Of a stretch of 64,000 bases of DNA, positions 1 through 11,334 are shown piece after piece. Made by a program: the position numbers and the translations under genes. The stretch's first letter is position 1; the number at the start of each line of letters is the position of its first letter. The DNA comes from Liquidambar formosana (taxonomy: Eukaryota > Streptophyta > Magnoliopsida > Saxifragales > Altingiaceae). The stretch lies in assembly GCA_039720395.1 (NCBI GenBank), contig CM077824.1:18065046-18129045 (forward strand), given 5' to 3'. Below the pieces are notes generated by a model. The model had not been told where the DNA came from. It did no database searches and saw nothing but the letters and a program-made list of their open reading frames with translations.

Positions 1-467
1 TCCATAAATATAGATTTAATCAAGAGTATGTTATTATACTTATAGGTCCACACATGCCAATGAGCCAATCAAAGTTAACATAATATTTTTAATTAAATGA
101 TCTTGAATGAGAGGGAGCATTAAGTTTTAAACAAAGCATGCACTTAAATTATGTGATACCTAACCCTATATACTATACTAAAACTCTACATTTTAATTTA
201 TAAAATCATTTTGATATGGGTACTACGATGATTTACATAAAACATTGTTTTATTGAAATGGATAATAATGTCATTTACCTTACACTGTTAACTTCTATTA
301 CTTGAGAATTGAAATTGAGGAGCTGCTTTATAATGGAGGAATCCTCAAAGATTATGCTCCAGATATCCCAAATTACCTTGCCAACTCTACCAATGGTGTT
401 TATTCAGTAGCTTTCCTATTGTATCGACTGTAGTATGAGGTGAGGCGATTGGTATTTAAAAGAAGGT
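1..467. other. AT-rich flank, no gene seen
   Basis: No convincing coding signal, RNA gene or repeat was recognised on either strand. The last part runs into the LINE ORF1 remnant, and the true 5' end of that LINE may lie here, but no boundary or target-site duplication could be placed. Confidence 0.5.
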
Positions 468-2574
468 GTGGGGTTAGCAATGGTGGGCTACTGGAGGGGA
501 AGAAGTTCTAGTTGGCGAGGGAGAAGCTCAAGATTCTATGGACATTCACTTCAAAAACAGAGTGATATTGGAAGGGAAAAAGGCTGTGTTACCCTATTTG
601 TGGACAATCCTTCGGATCGAATTGAAAACATATGCCTAAGAAACATGTTTAAGTGGTATGGCGATATCGTGGATGTCTTTGTTCCGTTGAAGAAAAGATC
701 TTGCTCTAGTTCGAGATATAGATTTATAAGATTCTATAAAGAGAGAGATGCAAAGCTTGCTATTCAAAAGTGCAATGGAGTACGGTGTTGGAACAAAAGG
801 CTACTAGTCAAGAGAGCATTGTATGGAAAGAACAAAGAGGGGGCAAATAGACAGCAAGTAATCCCAAAACGTCAAGTTTGGAAGAAGAAAGAGCCTTCAG
901 TAGATCCAATAGTGAATGACTAAAGGAAGACTATGCATCCAACTGCCAGATCTTATGTAGATGTCTTAGTGGGAATGAATTCAAATGCTGGGAGGGCTGA
1001 ATTACAAAGGGATACTGTGGATAAAAGCAAAAACCATGTGATTGAGACAATAAAGATTGAGAAGGTGGATAATAGTTGGGTGAAAAGATGCGTGATTGGT
1101 TCAATAATTCATTTCAATAATTTACACGGCTTACAAGAATCATTTGTGAGGGAAGGAGTTTTTGTTATCACTATTCAATATATAGGAGGTTTATTGGTAT
1201 TGCTTGAATTTCACTTAAAAGAAGTTATGAAATCGCATTTGGAGGACACAACTTGGCTCGCTCAATGGGTTAAAGACATTAGACCCTGGCATCCCAATAT
1301 GCTACTTCATGAGAAATCTGTCTGGCTTTCAATAGTTGGTGTACCCCTGCATGCTTAGGTGGAGGATAGTTTCAAAATGATTCGAGAAAAATTTGGGGTG
1401 GTTGTTGAAGTGGATGGTAATACTTAAAATAGGAAGAAAGTGGACAAAGGGAAGGTCTTGATAGCTACGAAGTTACTAGAGCCTATTTCTAAAGAATTCA
1501 TTTTTGAAGTGTGCAATGAAAATTTCCTTATCACTGTTAGGGAAAGAATCAATGGAAAATCTTTTAATATTCAACATGCATGCATTTATCCTTGTAGATT
1601 TTAAGCCGAAAGTTCAAGCTGCTGAGGATGCTTTACATGGTAAAAACAATTGTTTTATTGACAATCCAAGTGATGCTACATCAGAAGTTGCAAAAAGTAG
1701 TGATGATGATGAAATTGTGAGAGTGGAAGGAATTGAGGAAGATGGTGATTTGGCATAAAATGTGCCTAATACACCACCAGTTGGACACTCCTTTTTGGGT
1801 GACATGGCTTACAACACTCATCCTAGTTAGCAATCTAATGCTCATATACAAATTCAAATTCTTCTTTTGTTGGGAAGTGTGATAGTCACCTAGGGAGAGT
1901 GAATGCAGATGATGGGATTAAAATGTCTTTTCTTGAGAAGCAGGTGAGTGAGAGTGGAAGGAATTGAGGAAGACGATGATTTGGCAGAAAATGAGCCTAA
2001 TACACTACCAGTTGGACACTCTCTTTTAGGTGACATAGCTGACAGCACTCATCCCAGTTAGCAGTCTGCTCATATACAAAATTCAAATTCTTCTTTTGCT
2101 AGGAAGTGTGATAGTCACCTAGGGAGAGTGAATGCAGATTATGGGATTAAAATGCCTTCTCTTGAGAGGCAAGTGAGTAGGAAATAGAAGAGAAGAAGTA
2201 ATCATTGCAGTTCTGGGAAATTAAAAACATGTAGCTTGGGTCATGAATTTAAATATGCTCCAAACCATGAATCTAATGGGCTAACTAATCCCCTTAGTTG
2301 AGAAGAGCCCATAGTTTAGGAAGTCTTAATGGGCCTATAAGGATTGGGCTAACAATAGGCCAATGTCCTAGCAATGCTCCCTTGAGAAGTGATGGCTATA
2401 ACCTCTCCTCATTAAGTCGCCCATCCCATGAAAAGAGATTGTGCTCTTAGTCATCTTCCTATTCTAAGGCTAAACTACCTAGGGCTTCAAACAACACAGA
2501 GACTGATATAGCAGTAGCATCTTCAGAGGAATTACAAGGCCTCAAGAGTGAGTTGGCATCTTCCTATTGGTAGA
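468..2574 (+). pseudogene. LINE ORF1 5' part (RRM plus DUF4283-like domain), broken
   Basis: The first open stretch (468-923) has an RNA-recognition-motif fold: an RNP2-like LFVDNPSD and an RNP1-like YRFIRFY about 40 residues later. It follows a basic N-terminus rich in R and S. The next stretch (933-1358) resembles the DUF4283-type domain that follows in plant proteins of this class, ending in WLSIVGVPLHA. The order RRM then DUF4283-like region is typical of ORF1 of plant L1-type LINEs, an RNA-binding protein. A stop and frame change at 921-933, stops after 1356 and several more downstream show it is dead. It is interrupted at about 2575 by a probable solo LTR and resumes at 3301. A host RRM gene is less likely because the C-terminal part after the insertion also matches LINE ORF1. 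Confidence 0.7.
1717..2178 (+). repeat. Two-copy tandem duplication of about 231 bp inside the LINE
   Basis: The block starting GTGAGAGTGGAAGG at 1717 recurs from 1948. Both copies share a VEGIEED-type acidic coding stretch, then GTGATAGTCACC and AGAGTGAATGCAG. Copies differ by scattered substitutions and small indels. This is a local duplication in the spacer part of LINE ORF1. Confidence 0.85.
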
Positions 2575-3300
2575 TGTTACTCATGGTTAGTAGAAGCTCT
2601 AATTGATATAAGTTGGTTATAATCAATTAGAGAATTGGAAAGGGTTCTATTTAGACCCTTAATGGAAAGTGCTCCATTAGACACTCCTTGTGCCATTACC
2701 TACTATTAGATGTTGTGAACCCAATGGGTCATACACCAATAAATGAAGAAGGAATTTAAAGTTGTGAGAGAAAGGGCAATAGTGCATTGAGAAAAATTCT
2801 TTAGGGCCATACTTGCATTTGATGTAAATGGGAGGGGTTAAAGTGCAATTTAGAGAAATTGCAAAGCCCACATAAATTGGGATTCCCCCCTTAGCTGGCC
2901 CTAGTGTTGTGGCTATATATATAGCATACTAGCATGTGCTAGTTACACTATAACATACTCTATTCTCACCTTGGCTAATTTTGAGGAAGCTTTTCTCTTT
3001 CTCTTTCTCTTCTTCTTCTCCTATTCTTACAAATCCGAAGGAGAACTGGAAGACAACTTAAAGACTCTTGCTTAGTGTGGATACCATGGAGGCAAGACAC
3101 TTGTACTGCTTGTTGCTGTTTGTTCAAAGATCAATCAATCATCATAAGGACCTATTGTAAGTTCTAAACCCCTTCTTCTAGTTAGGGTTTTATGTTTTGT
3201 ATTGAACCATAATCAGATTCATGGGCTTAAGGAATTGAATGAAAATTTTTGTTATTCACTTTGTTCCGCATTCTAGTTTTCTCTACTTAAATTCCTTACA
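2575..3300 (+). mobile_element. Probable Copia-type solo LTR inside the LINE
   Basis: The segment begins TGTTACTCATGG and ends CCTTACA, so it has TG...CA ends, and it separates two parts of the same LINE ORF1. Near its start is a perfect 11-bp inverted repeat (CTCTAATTGAT, 2597-2607 and 2622-2632). It has a TATA-like run at about 2923, a CT-rich stretch at 2994-3020 and a TTCCGCATT motif near the end, as in many plant Copia LTRs. No matching 5-bp target duplication was found (GTAGA left, GGTGT right), so the exact ends are inferred. Confidence 0.45.
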
Positions 3301-3735
3301 GGTGTGACGTATGGATCTTGCAAAGACTCTCGTAAATTGAGGTTCTTGCTAAATTGGCAAAGAAGAAAAAGAAGTTGGTGGGAGAAATTTTAGGCTAGAA
3401 AAAGAACTGTCTGAGAACTAAGAAAGTTACAAGGAGGAGGAATAGGAAATTGTTAAAAGAACCAACTACTAATTCATCAATTCACTTGGTAAGTGCCTCT
3501 GTCTCTGAAGGTGGGATTGCAAATCGAAATCAATTAATTCTTTAGGAAGCTCAAGATACTTGGAAGGTGATTCAATGGGTAGGATTTCGAAGTCTTGGTA
3601 ATGATGAGGAAATTTTTCAAAAAATTTCAAAATTAGAGGATCGAGATTGGGAGGTCTCTGTTTTTTCAGCACTTGTTGGATCTGTAGAGTCCAATTTTGC
3701 GGAATTGCTGGCTGTTAGAGAAGCTCTTAGATTAG
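3301..3735 (+). pseudogene. LINE ORF1 C-terminus fused to an RNase H remnant
   Basis: After a basic KKKKK segment the reading frame gives EAQDTWKVIQWVGFRS and LGNDEEIFQKISKLEDRD, which resembles the conserved ORF1 tail of plant LINEs. It then passes directly into FSALVGSVESNFAELLAVREAL. This matches the RNase H domain (N.AE..A...AL core) normally found thousands of bases later, at the end of LINE ORF2. Endonuclease and reverse transcriptase are therefore missing. The junction with viral sequence lies within a few bases of 3735. Confidence 0.6.
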
Positions 3736-4300
3736 AAAAGAAATACAAGATGAAAATAAACGCTTAGAAGGAAATTTGATTAGAAAATTAATAGAAAAAA
3801 GTAATAATGACTATAAGGATATTAATGAAAATTTAAGACATACTCTTGAAGAATTCATTAAATTATTTAGTTAGCAAGAAAACTTGTACAAAGAATACAT
3901 CGATAAAGCTTTAGACCAGCTAAAAAATTCTAAGCAAAGGAATTTAGACTTAAAGCAAATCATAGAAAATACGGCTAATGAAATAGGCAATCAAAGGATT
4001 GATTTAGACCATGGATTTAAAGTAATCCAACAAGACCTAATCAATTTAAAAGACCAACAAAAGAAAATGAACAAAGAAGATAAGACTATAAAAGTTTATA
4101 GTAACTTAAATGAAAAAAAATGGTTAGACACTATATATTCAAAGATAAATGAAGAATCTAAGACAATTCAAAAGATATTAGTATCCACTCCAAAGACTAA
4201 TGATAAAATATTAGAAGTCCAAAGATTGAAAAATGAATTCAAGACTGAAACTATATCTAATATAGAAACAATAAACTTATCACCTGCAAGTTTAACTTAG
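3736..4300 (+). pseudogene. EPRV A: polyprotein N-terminal coiled-coil region
   Basis: The frame is rich in K, E, N, Q and L, with heptad-like spacing of I/L residues (for example DQLKNSKQRNLDLKQI and INLKDQQKKMNKED). It is open from about 3884 to a TAG at 4298, with an earlier TAG in frame at about 3870. Position just before the movement protein matches the N-terminal part of badnavirus-like polyproteins. The initial residues are not at this end; a plausible start lies at the other end of the insert (about 17216). Function is inferred from position only. Confidence 0.5.
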
Positions 4301-5245
4301 AAGACATAGAATCTCTAGAAAGACAGATAAGAAATAGGAATACAAATTCTAGAAACACTAGAATTATAAATGATGGAAGAGACAGAACTCTAAGCTTCAA
4401 ATTAGAAGATACGACTTTAGGAGAAACTAGATTCCTAATGATGAGAAGATTACAAGAGAGACCCTTAACTTAAGTTTTCAATTTAAAGAAAAAGCATATC
4501 CAACAGAATCTCTAAATTGGAAAAAATTTAGAGAAATTGATTGGAAAACCACTCAAGATTATTGTGAAAGAGGAGAATTATCCCCAGTAAAATATGCTAA
4601 CATCTTTATAGAAGGATATAGACCTAAAGGTCCTACTTATGATATCACAAGTTGTAGTCAACTTAGACGAGTAACCAAAAAGATAGAGAAGATCCAAATT
4701 TTCCCTAAAGAATGGATTAGACGAAAAGGGTTAAAGCAAGGATACCCATTCATGACAATTGGGTTATTTCAAGCTACAATTCAAGGATTACATAAGCCTT
4801 CAGATGAATTATTAATCATGAAAAGTCTTATAGATGAACGATGGACTAATTTTCATAAAAACTTATTAGATTAGCTCAGTTACAATTTTCAGACAATCTA
4901 GCTTACTTCAATGTTATTCCTGGATTCATAATTCCAGTTGAAGCAACTAGTAATATTAAATTCTGCATAACCGCAAAAGGTTATGAAGGATTTGATATGA
5001 AACATGGAAATATAACAATACACTACCAGACATGTGTCATGTTTCATAAAAAAGATAGTGATGGAATGGTTTTTGGATCGCCAGAGGCCGTATTAATGAA
5101 CAAATTTTAGTTCAAGCTAGTCAACACAACTATAATGTTACTTATAGTGTCCGAAATATAGGAGAAATTCTTAATAGCCTTCAAGAATTATGGACTTTAG
5201 AAAAAGTATCTCCAAAAGAGCTATACAACCAGACGTAAAATATCT
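4301..5245 (+). pseudogene. EPRV A: putative movement protein region
   Basis: Coding sequence continues across three frames. One part runs from about 4470 to a stop at about 4871. The next part contains IPVEATSNIKFCITAKG and GNITIHYQTC, followed by about 40 residues with alternating hydrophobic strands. These features and the position before the coat protein fit the 30K-type movement protein of caulimovirids, which enlarges plasmodesmata. Similarity was judged by eye only. At least two frameshifts and several stops are present, and copy B lacks this region. Confidence 0.5.
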
Positions 5246-5459
5246 ACATGAAGACCCTGAAATTGGTAATGTTTATATACAAATGGATAAACCAAAATAT
5301 GTAGACAAAAAAGGCCCTAAAACTTTGAGCCAATAAGCTCAACATTTCCTTTTTAGTAGCTTCAATGCAAGAGAATCCTCTAGGCCAACACAGCACTAGT
5401 GTGGTGGTAGATATAGTATAGATTCTAGATCTTATAGACATAGTATAGACCTTGAAGCA

Positions 5460-6673
5460 CATTCTAATGAAGAAAAAGAAAGGAAAGAAAAAATTAGATC
5501 AAAAATTAAAATAGAAAATCTTGGAGAAAGCCCTACAAAAATGAAGAAGGAATTTTTAATTCACACATGAGAAGGACAAGATCTAGTAAATTTAACATGT
5601 TTCGACCAGATACTCCTAATTGTAGACAAAAATGGGCAGAATTAGGGAAAGCTAAAACCTTAGAAGAAGCTTTAGAAGCTTTAAATATAGAGAAACCAAT
5701 AAAACAAAAAATAGAAATTACTCTAGAAGAAGAAGATGAAGACGTAAAAGATATAAAACCAGTTAGACAAAAGGTAGAAGTAAATCTAAAACAAGGGGAA
5801 TCATCAAATCACAAACCTTATAAAGATACAATAAATATTCCTAAGTATCAAAAGATAGTTACCACTAAACCAAGCTTTGTGAAAGGACTACCTTCGAGAG
5901 AAAGAGAATATTATGGAGTAAGACATATGGCTAAAGAAGTCATAAATCCTTTAGGTATCTACTTAAACTTAGATAATGTGCAAGACAAGACCAAAGCTCT
6001 CTCAGAATGGAGAGATCACATGAATATTTGTTTTGAAGCAAATCTAGACTGGATATCACAATCATGTCATGATTATACAGAACAATCCCTTAGAGGAAAT
6101 GTTAAAAATTTCTTAAAAAATCTAAAAGAAAATCAAGACCTTGAAATGAAAGCATAGTTTGAGGCATGGAAAGAAAAATATGCTCAAAGTAGAACAGTTA
6201 ATGGATATATAGAATTATTCGAGAAAGAATTTATTGGATATAACTACATAACTAAAGCTTCAGAAGAAGAGATAGTGAGAGTAAAATTGAGCTTACTAAG
6301 CATTTGTCAGCTTAATAAAATTATAGAATATTTAAATGAGTTTTAGACCCTATATTACTAGATTAGTGATGATAATATAGAATTGAAAGATGAATATTTT
6401 AGAAAATTTCCTAAGATAGGAAACCTTATTCTTAGAGTCTATCAAGACTAGGAAGGTTATAATGGAGAAAAGGCAAACAATTTAGGAGAGAGAACAAACC
6501 TTGCCATAGACTATATAAAAGAAAAGAAGCTTAAGATTAGAAAAAATGAACCTATTAATTATGAGTTTAAACATCTACCCTCTATAAAAGACCAAAGAGA
6601 CATTCCTCATACTCAATGGGGTTGTGGAAGAAATCCTTCACATTTTCCTAGAAAATTCCAAAAAAGAAGACAT
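5460..6673 (+). pseudogene. EPRV A: coat protein region, first part
   Basis: A charged linker with long E/K runs is followed by an open segment (5567-6157) and its continuation past a stop at about 6156. The continuation contains a YFRKFPKIGNLILRVYQD segment, like the conserved core of caulimovirid coat proteins. It ends in a basic stretch (PRKFQKRRH) at 6673, where a solo LTR has inserted. The coat sequence resumes at 10202. Stops lie at about 6156 and 6343, with another before the insertion. The identity rests on gene order, the basic tail and the zinc knuckle that follows. Confidence 0.65.
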
Positions 6674-7263
6674 GTGAGGACCTGTTTTCTTAATAGGGAT
6701 TAATATGGCTTAACATATGATTAGCATAGTTAATCCCTTGATTTGTTGGATAACCTCATGTATAGGTAATCCGTGTGTGTGATAATATGATATTATTTGT
6801 GATTTGATGCTTGTTTTTATGCATCAAGTGTCTTAAGTGTGTGTTTGGCCTTATTTGCAGCTTCGGGTTTAAGCTGCTGAAATTTGGCTAAGTATAGGAG
6901 AAAAGTGAATTTTCGTAAATCTTCGTTTTAAAGGATAATTTTTGGCGGTAATGGAAGTTTATAATATTATAAGACTTCTGTGATTTTATGGGATTTTATT
7001 AGCATGTTTGGATTGGGTTCCTCACATGTTTGTTTTAGGAAAATCTGTCGAGAGACGGATTTTGTACTAAAACTTGGAAATGAGATTTTGATATATTAGG
7101 AATTTGATTTTTCTGATATTTTATTTGGATTCAAATGGGGGGTTATTTGCTTATTTCATTAAATAACTTAAAGTAAAAGGATAATATAAATAACTTAAAG
7201 TAAAAGGATGAAAATAAGGCTGATGTCTGTGCTGATGGAGAGTAGCCTAACTGACTGTCTATT

Positions 7264-7419
7264 TTCAGCTGTCTGTGTATTTCAGACGGCTGAAACATAT
7301 TTCAGCCGTCTGAAAGACCATTTTCAGTCGGCTGAAAGTTTATGTCAGCCGACTGAAAATTCCAGAGAGAGTTATTTTGTGTTGGGCATTTTCAGCCGTC
7401 TGAAAGTGTCGGCGGACAG
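7264..7419. repeat. Array of near-palindromes of the form TTCAGNCGNCTGAA in the Gypsy-type LTR
   Basis: Near-palindromes begin at about 7264, 7281, 7301, 7323, 7344 and 7391, with a decayed one at about 7408. The core alternates between CAGACGGCTG, CAGCCGTCTG and CAGTCGGCTG. Steps are mostly 20-22 bp, with one of 47 bp. The inverted LTR copy (32029-32190) keeps the same series. Confidence 0.85.
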
Positions 7420-7695
7420 TTTCAATAAAGGGTTAAAATGACCCTTTTGCCCTCCTTTTCTATATAAACCCTTAACCCACGAATTTCTCTCCATTCTTCC
7501 ATCCAAAAGAGAGAGAGAATGAGAGAGGGAGAGTGATGGGAAGGTCGTGGGTAGCTTGCCGGAGCACTGCGCCTCCGATCCGACGCCGGCAAGCTCGGAT
7601 TCATCATAGTTAGGCCCGATCTACGTGCGTGTAGGGATGGTTTGGCATTTGCATCACTCATTCATGAGCTAGGGGATATTTTCTCATTTTAAACC

Positions 7696-8776
7696 TGAAA
7701 TTCCGGTTTTACCAAGCCTACAATACCTAGAAGAGGGGTTGAATAGGTATTTAAATTTGTTTTACCCAATTTTTATTATGAACACTCAAAATCCCAATTA
7801 TCACAATCAATTCAATCGCATAGCAAGTACAAAAGTATGTAAGAGATTGCACAAGAGATTTTTTACGTGGAAAACCCTAGATGGGAAAAACCACGGGACC
7901 TCGTCCAGTTGAAGCAAATCCACTATGAAATAAACAAGTACAAGACACACTTACAGACCACACATGGACTCATGTAGTTGTCTTCACTCCCACGATCATA
8001 CACGATCGATCTCCGTCGTCACGGCTTTGGTCGCAACCAACCTCTTTCACAGCGATGCCTTCAATCACGAACTCGCAAGCTCGATCACCGTCGCAACGGC
8101 CTCACAAACACTCAAGGTTGTGAATGGTGTGTGGTTTGATAATCTCTAGAGCATATTAGTGAAAACCTAGGTTAAAGTGCTCTAGAGAGGTTTTAAGAAG
8201 ATGAACAATGAAAACCCTAATAGGAAGAGGCTTGCCTACCTTTCTCTATTGTAATAGCCTCTATATATAGAGACTAAGAAACCCCAAAAGACTAGGATTC
8301 GTTTTAGGATCAAATAGGAAGGTTTTAAATACTTTAAAAACTGATTTTTACGAGCTAGGATCGATCCTCCAGGACGCTAGGATCGATCCTAAAAAACAGT
8401 GGCAAAACGTCATTTCTGGGTACCCTAGGATTGATCCTCCAGACCCTAGGATCGATCCTAGAAAACAGTAGCAAATTTTTTTTAACAAAACTTCTCCAAT
8501 CGATTGGTTATTAACTCCAATCGATTGGGAATGTCACCAAAACCTTAAAAACCACTCTTCCTTTGATGAAAGCATTAAAAATGATGTTTAATTAATTAAA
8601 CACCTATGAAATGGGCAACTATGGTCATTTACCTTCCTAGAGAATGAGTGAGAGCCGCATAGCTTTAAGCCTTTGTTCTTTAACGTATCTTTGAAGCTTC
8701 ACATATCTTCAATCAACCCAAGACTTAACCATACTTTGGCACGGAATATGACAACATTGAAAACATGGACTTTACA
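7696..8776 (+). mobile_element. Solo LTR nested in the Gypsy-type LTR
   Basis: The 1081-bp segment begins TGAAATTCCGG and ends GACTTTACA, with a perfect 5-bp duplication AAACC at 7691-7695 and 8777-8781. The inverted copy of the host LTR has one uninterrupted site here, which proves insertion. Near its start it carries AGAGGGGTTGAATAGG, a motif shared (on the minus strand, with one more G) with the LTR at 23471-24766. The two therefore look related, probably Copia. No internal region is present. Confidence 0.85.
8355..8528. repeat. Three pairs of TCGA-centred palindromes at about 70-bp period
   Basis: CTAGGATCGATCCT-type palindromes start at 8355, 8377, 8425 (one mismatch, ATTGAT) and 8446. 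CCAATCGATTGG starts at 8496 and 8517. Steps are 22, 48, 21, 50 and 21 bp, so pairs recur every 69-71 bp. The third pair has a different palindrome from the first two but keeps the spacing. Confidence 0.9.
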
Positions 8777-10206
8777 AAACCCTTGTTGCATGGGGGTTTG
8801 GGCATAAATCATGTAGTTTTACATGTATTTGGTAGTTTTTGCATAAATATCATGCATAGGGTATATATTTGTTAGGTTTTACAAATTGTGGGAAACCTAG
8901 GGTTTGATTCACATCATTTTTGTTATAAAAATGTTGTTTTTGAAATCATTCATTTGGAAATGTTTTATGGGGTTATTTATTGTGATTTTTATGAACCCAC
9001 ATATTATATGGTTTTCTTGGAAAATTTAAATATATAAAATTTTCTGGTTTATATGAAAATTATGGAGTTATTTCATATGGGTTCTAAGAACAAACCTATT
9101 ATGTGGTTTTTGGAAAATTTACATATAATTTTCCGGATTATGTGAGAATTATGAAATTAATAAATGAAAATAAAAGTAATGATGATATGGTGATGAGGGC
9201 TACTGGAGATAGGATTACTGCGGTCCTAAAGGAATAGGGACGTCTTGCCGTGTTTTCCTATCCTTTAGTCCTGGGCCATGTGCCCGAATATGAGGTTACT
9301 TTCTGGTCTAAATAGGATTATAGTGTTTCCTCATGATGGGGTTACTTTCTGGACCAGGTAGGATCCACAGTGTTTCCCCTTATTTTCCGCGCGCGAGGGC
9401 CCCGCATGAGATGGGAGGATTTATCAGTTTGAAAGACTGATGTTATGGATTGCCGGATATGGCGGGTAATGGTTATTGGCTTATAAGGTCGTGATATGGT
9501 AATTGGAAAAGAATGATAATGAATTATAAATAACTTGAGTTATTTCTTACCTTTTTAAAAATAAAAAGGGGTGTTGGTATTAAATGATTTAAACTTCCGC
9601 AGTTTAATTCATTATACATGTATCAGTTTTATTTATTGCAAATTTTATATTGCAAACGAATAAATGGTTTTGCAGGGTTCTTGGAAATGTATGTAAATTA
9701 TGGTTTTTAAAACCTTGGGGTTATTTTGAGAAATGTTTTCCTACTGAGCGTGTAGCTCATACCCCCACAGCTTTCTTGCAGGTTATATTTTCGAAACTAA
9801 GTTGACTTGGGTTTTGGGAGCGCATCGACATGCTTGCATTCATGTAAGGAGTATTTGTGATAGGCTTAGAGCCTAGGCATGTATTAATTTTAATTTCATG
9901 GCCTGTAATAATTAATTGAGTAGTGGATGCATATCTGAATGAGACCCATGTGACTACGATATAGCCTGAATATTTCTTTATGTTGGAATATTGTGTGGAT
10001 GGCTGGATATGTTTTTAAATGTGTTTTCTACAGGTTTTATAACTAGTCGATAACTTGGTATGTCCTATTTACAGACGGGACCATGCCGAATTTTCTAAAA
10101 ATATTTTCAAAAGAATTATTTCTATTAAACATCCACCAAATTTGGCTTTAAAAGTTGTTTTCTTACTACTTAACTAACGGTCCCAATTTCGGGTCGTTAC
10201 AAGACA

Positions 10207-10500
10207 TAAGGAAATAAGATTTCCAAAAAAGAGATATAGATCTAAAAAATCTAGAACCTTTAAAAATAGAGCTCCAGAAGAAAGAAAAGAATGGAGACGA
10301 AGAGGACGATACTTTAAGAGAAATAAATCAATGAAGAGAAAAATTCCAAATTAAAAGAAAGAAAAGATCGATTGATAGAAAATCTAAAATATAATGTTGA
10401 ACATGTGGAGAGAAAAACCACATAGCCCCTTAACTATCCGAAAAAGAATAAAGAAAAAAGAAGAGTAAATGCAATTAATGCAATTCTCGAAGATGCAGAT
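10207..10500 (+). pseudogene. EPRV A: coat protein basic tail and zinc-knuckle region
   Basis: Sequence resumes after the solo LTR with a K/R-rich segment (EERKEWRRRGRYFKRNK), as expected for the nucleic-acid-binding tail of a caulimovirid coat protein. The zinc-knuckle site follows at about 10395-10435 but is damaged: its first Cys lies next to a stop, and the His is followed by a stop. The position of the fourth metal ligand reads TAT (Tyr), the same as in copy B. It then joins an acidic region. Confidence 0.65.
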
Positions 10501-11330
10501 AAAAGGGACTTGGACATATTATACGAGACTGAAGAAGAAGAATTTTTAGATAACAATTCAATTATTAGTATTGAAACTACAGAAACTTGGAAAGAAGAAA
10601 TAGCTGAAAGACTAGAAGAGTTAGAAATATCTAAAGATGAAATAGAAGAAGATATTCCTACGCAAGAAAATTTAGAAGAATTTAAAATTTATGATAATAT
10701 AATATTAATGTTTAGAGGAGAAACTCTTGCAGAAATATTGCAAGAAGAAATGCAATATAAAGGCCTTGAAGGAGGAAACTCTTGCAGAAATATTGCAAGA
10801 AGAAATGCAATATAAAGGCCTTGAAGGAGAAGAATTCACTTGTAGACTAGGAAAATGGAAAGTAGAAAATGAATTCATCTTTCAAGGTGTAGAAAAAGAT
10901 AGACAACCATTATGTCTAAAGAGTAAAAAGCATAAATGTCAATTTGACATGAAAACTTCTAAGAGTAATTTTATCTATGAATATTGTGGATATGGAACAA
11001 AAGATAAACAATTTCTAGTATGTCTTGATTGTCCATTACACTATCACGAAGAATGTTTCCTCATTATGATAGAAAAGATCATAAGATATAGTGATAGACA
11101 AAAAGTAGAAGAAAAACTTAAAGAGTTTTACAAAGAAGTAGAATACGCTAAAAGTCAAAGACAAGACGAAGAACTTATACAAGAAGAAATAAGACGGTTA
11201 GAAAAAGGAAAAAATAAGATAGAAGAAAAATCAGAAGAATCTAATGATGAGGAAAATTACCAAATCCCTATTCGAGACAACTTAAAAAACAAAGGAATCA
11301 AAATTAATTCCTTCCAAAGACAAAGAGAAA
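10501..11330 (+). pseudogene. EPRV A: acidic region and second Cys/His-rich motif
   Basis: A long acidic segment (EEEEFLDNN, then many E/K) leads to a Cys/His cluster at about 10925-11065. The order is HKC, then YCGYG, then CLDCP, then HYHEEC, which could bind metal and recalls the second Cys-rich motif after the zinc knuckle in badnavirus-type polyproteins. A 55-bp tandem duplication shifts the frame at about 10775. Downstream the frame is open to 11435 and contains a further E/K-rich linker before the protease. Confidence 0.6.
10721..10830 (+). repeat. 55-bp tandem duplication causing a frameshift in EPRV A
   Basis: The block starting AAACTCTTGCAGAAATATTG occurs at 10721 and again at 10776. 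Copy B has a single unit at the matching place (24941-24995). Because 55 is not a multiple of three, the reading frame is broken only in copy A. Confidence 0.9.
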
Positions 11331-11334
11331 AAGG

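Larger units (their letters stand above)
6674..10201 (+). mobile_element. Gypsy-type solo LTR, itself interrupted by a second solo LTR
   Basis: It begins TGTGAGGACCTG and ends GGGTCGTTACA, and is flanked by a perfect 5-bp target duplication AGACA (6669-6673 and 10202-10206) inside the viral coat sequence. A second copy lies inverted at 30518-32782. No gag-pol, primer site or second LTR is present, so it is a solo LTR. Length and end motifs, including a CTACTGAGCGTGTAGCTCAT segment at about 9740, resemble Tekay/Del chromovirus LTRs; clade assignment is by eye. After removing the nested LTR it is about 2.44 kb. Confidence 0.85.

Noticed and set aside
468..1358. Host RNA-binding protein gene
   Set aside because: RRM plus DUF4283-like order and the LINE-type tail after the insertion point to LINE ORF1.
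7422..7661. Open stretch in the Gypsy-type LTR as a gene
   Set aside because: It is LTR sequence, has a counterpart in the inverted copy with no conserved frame, and no domain.
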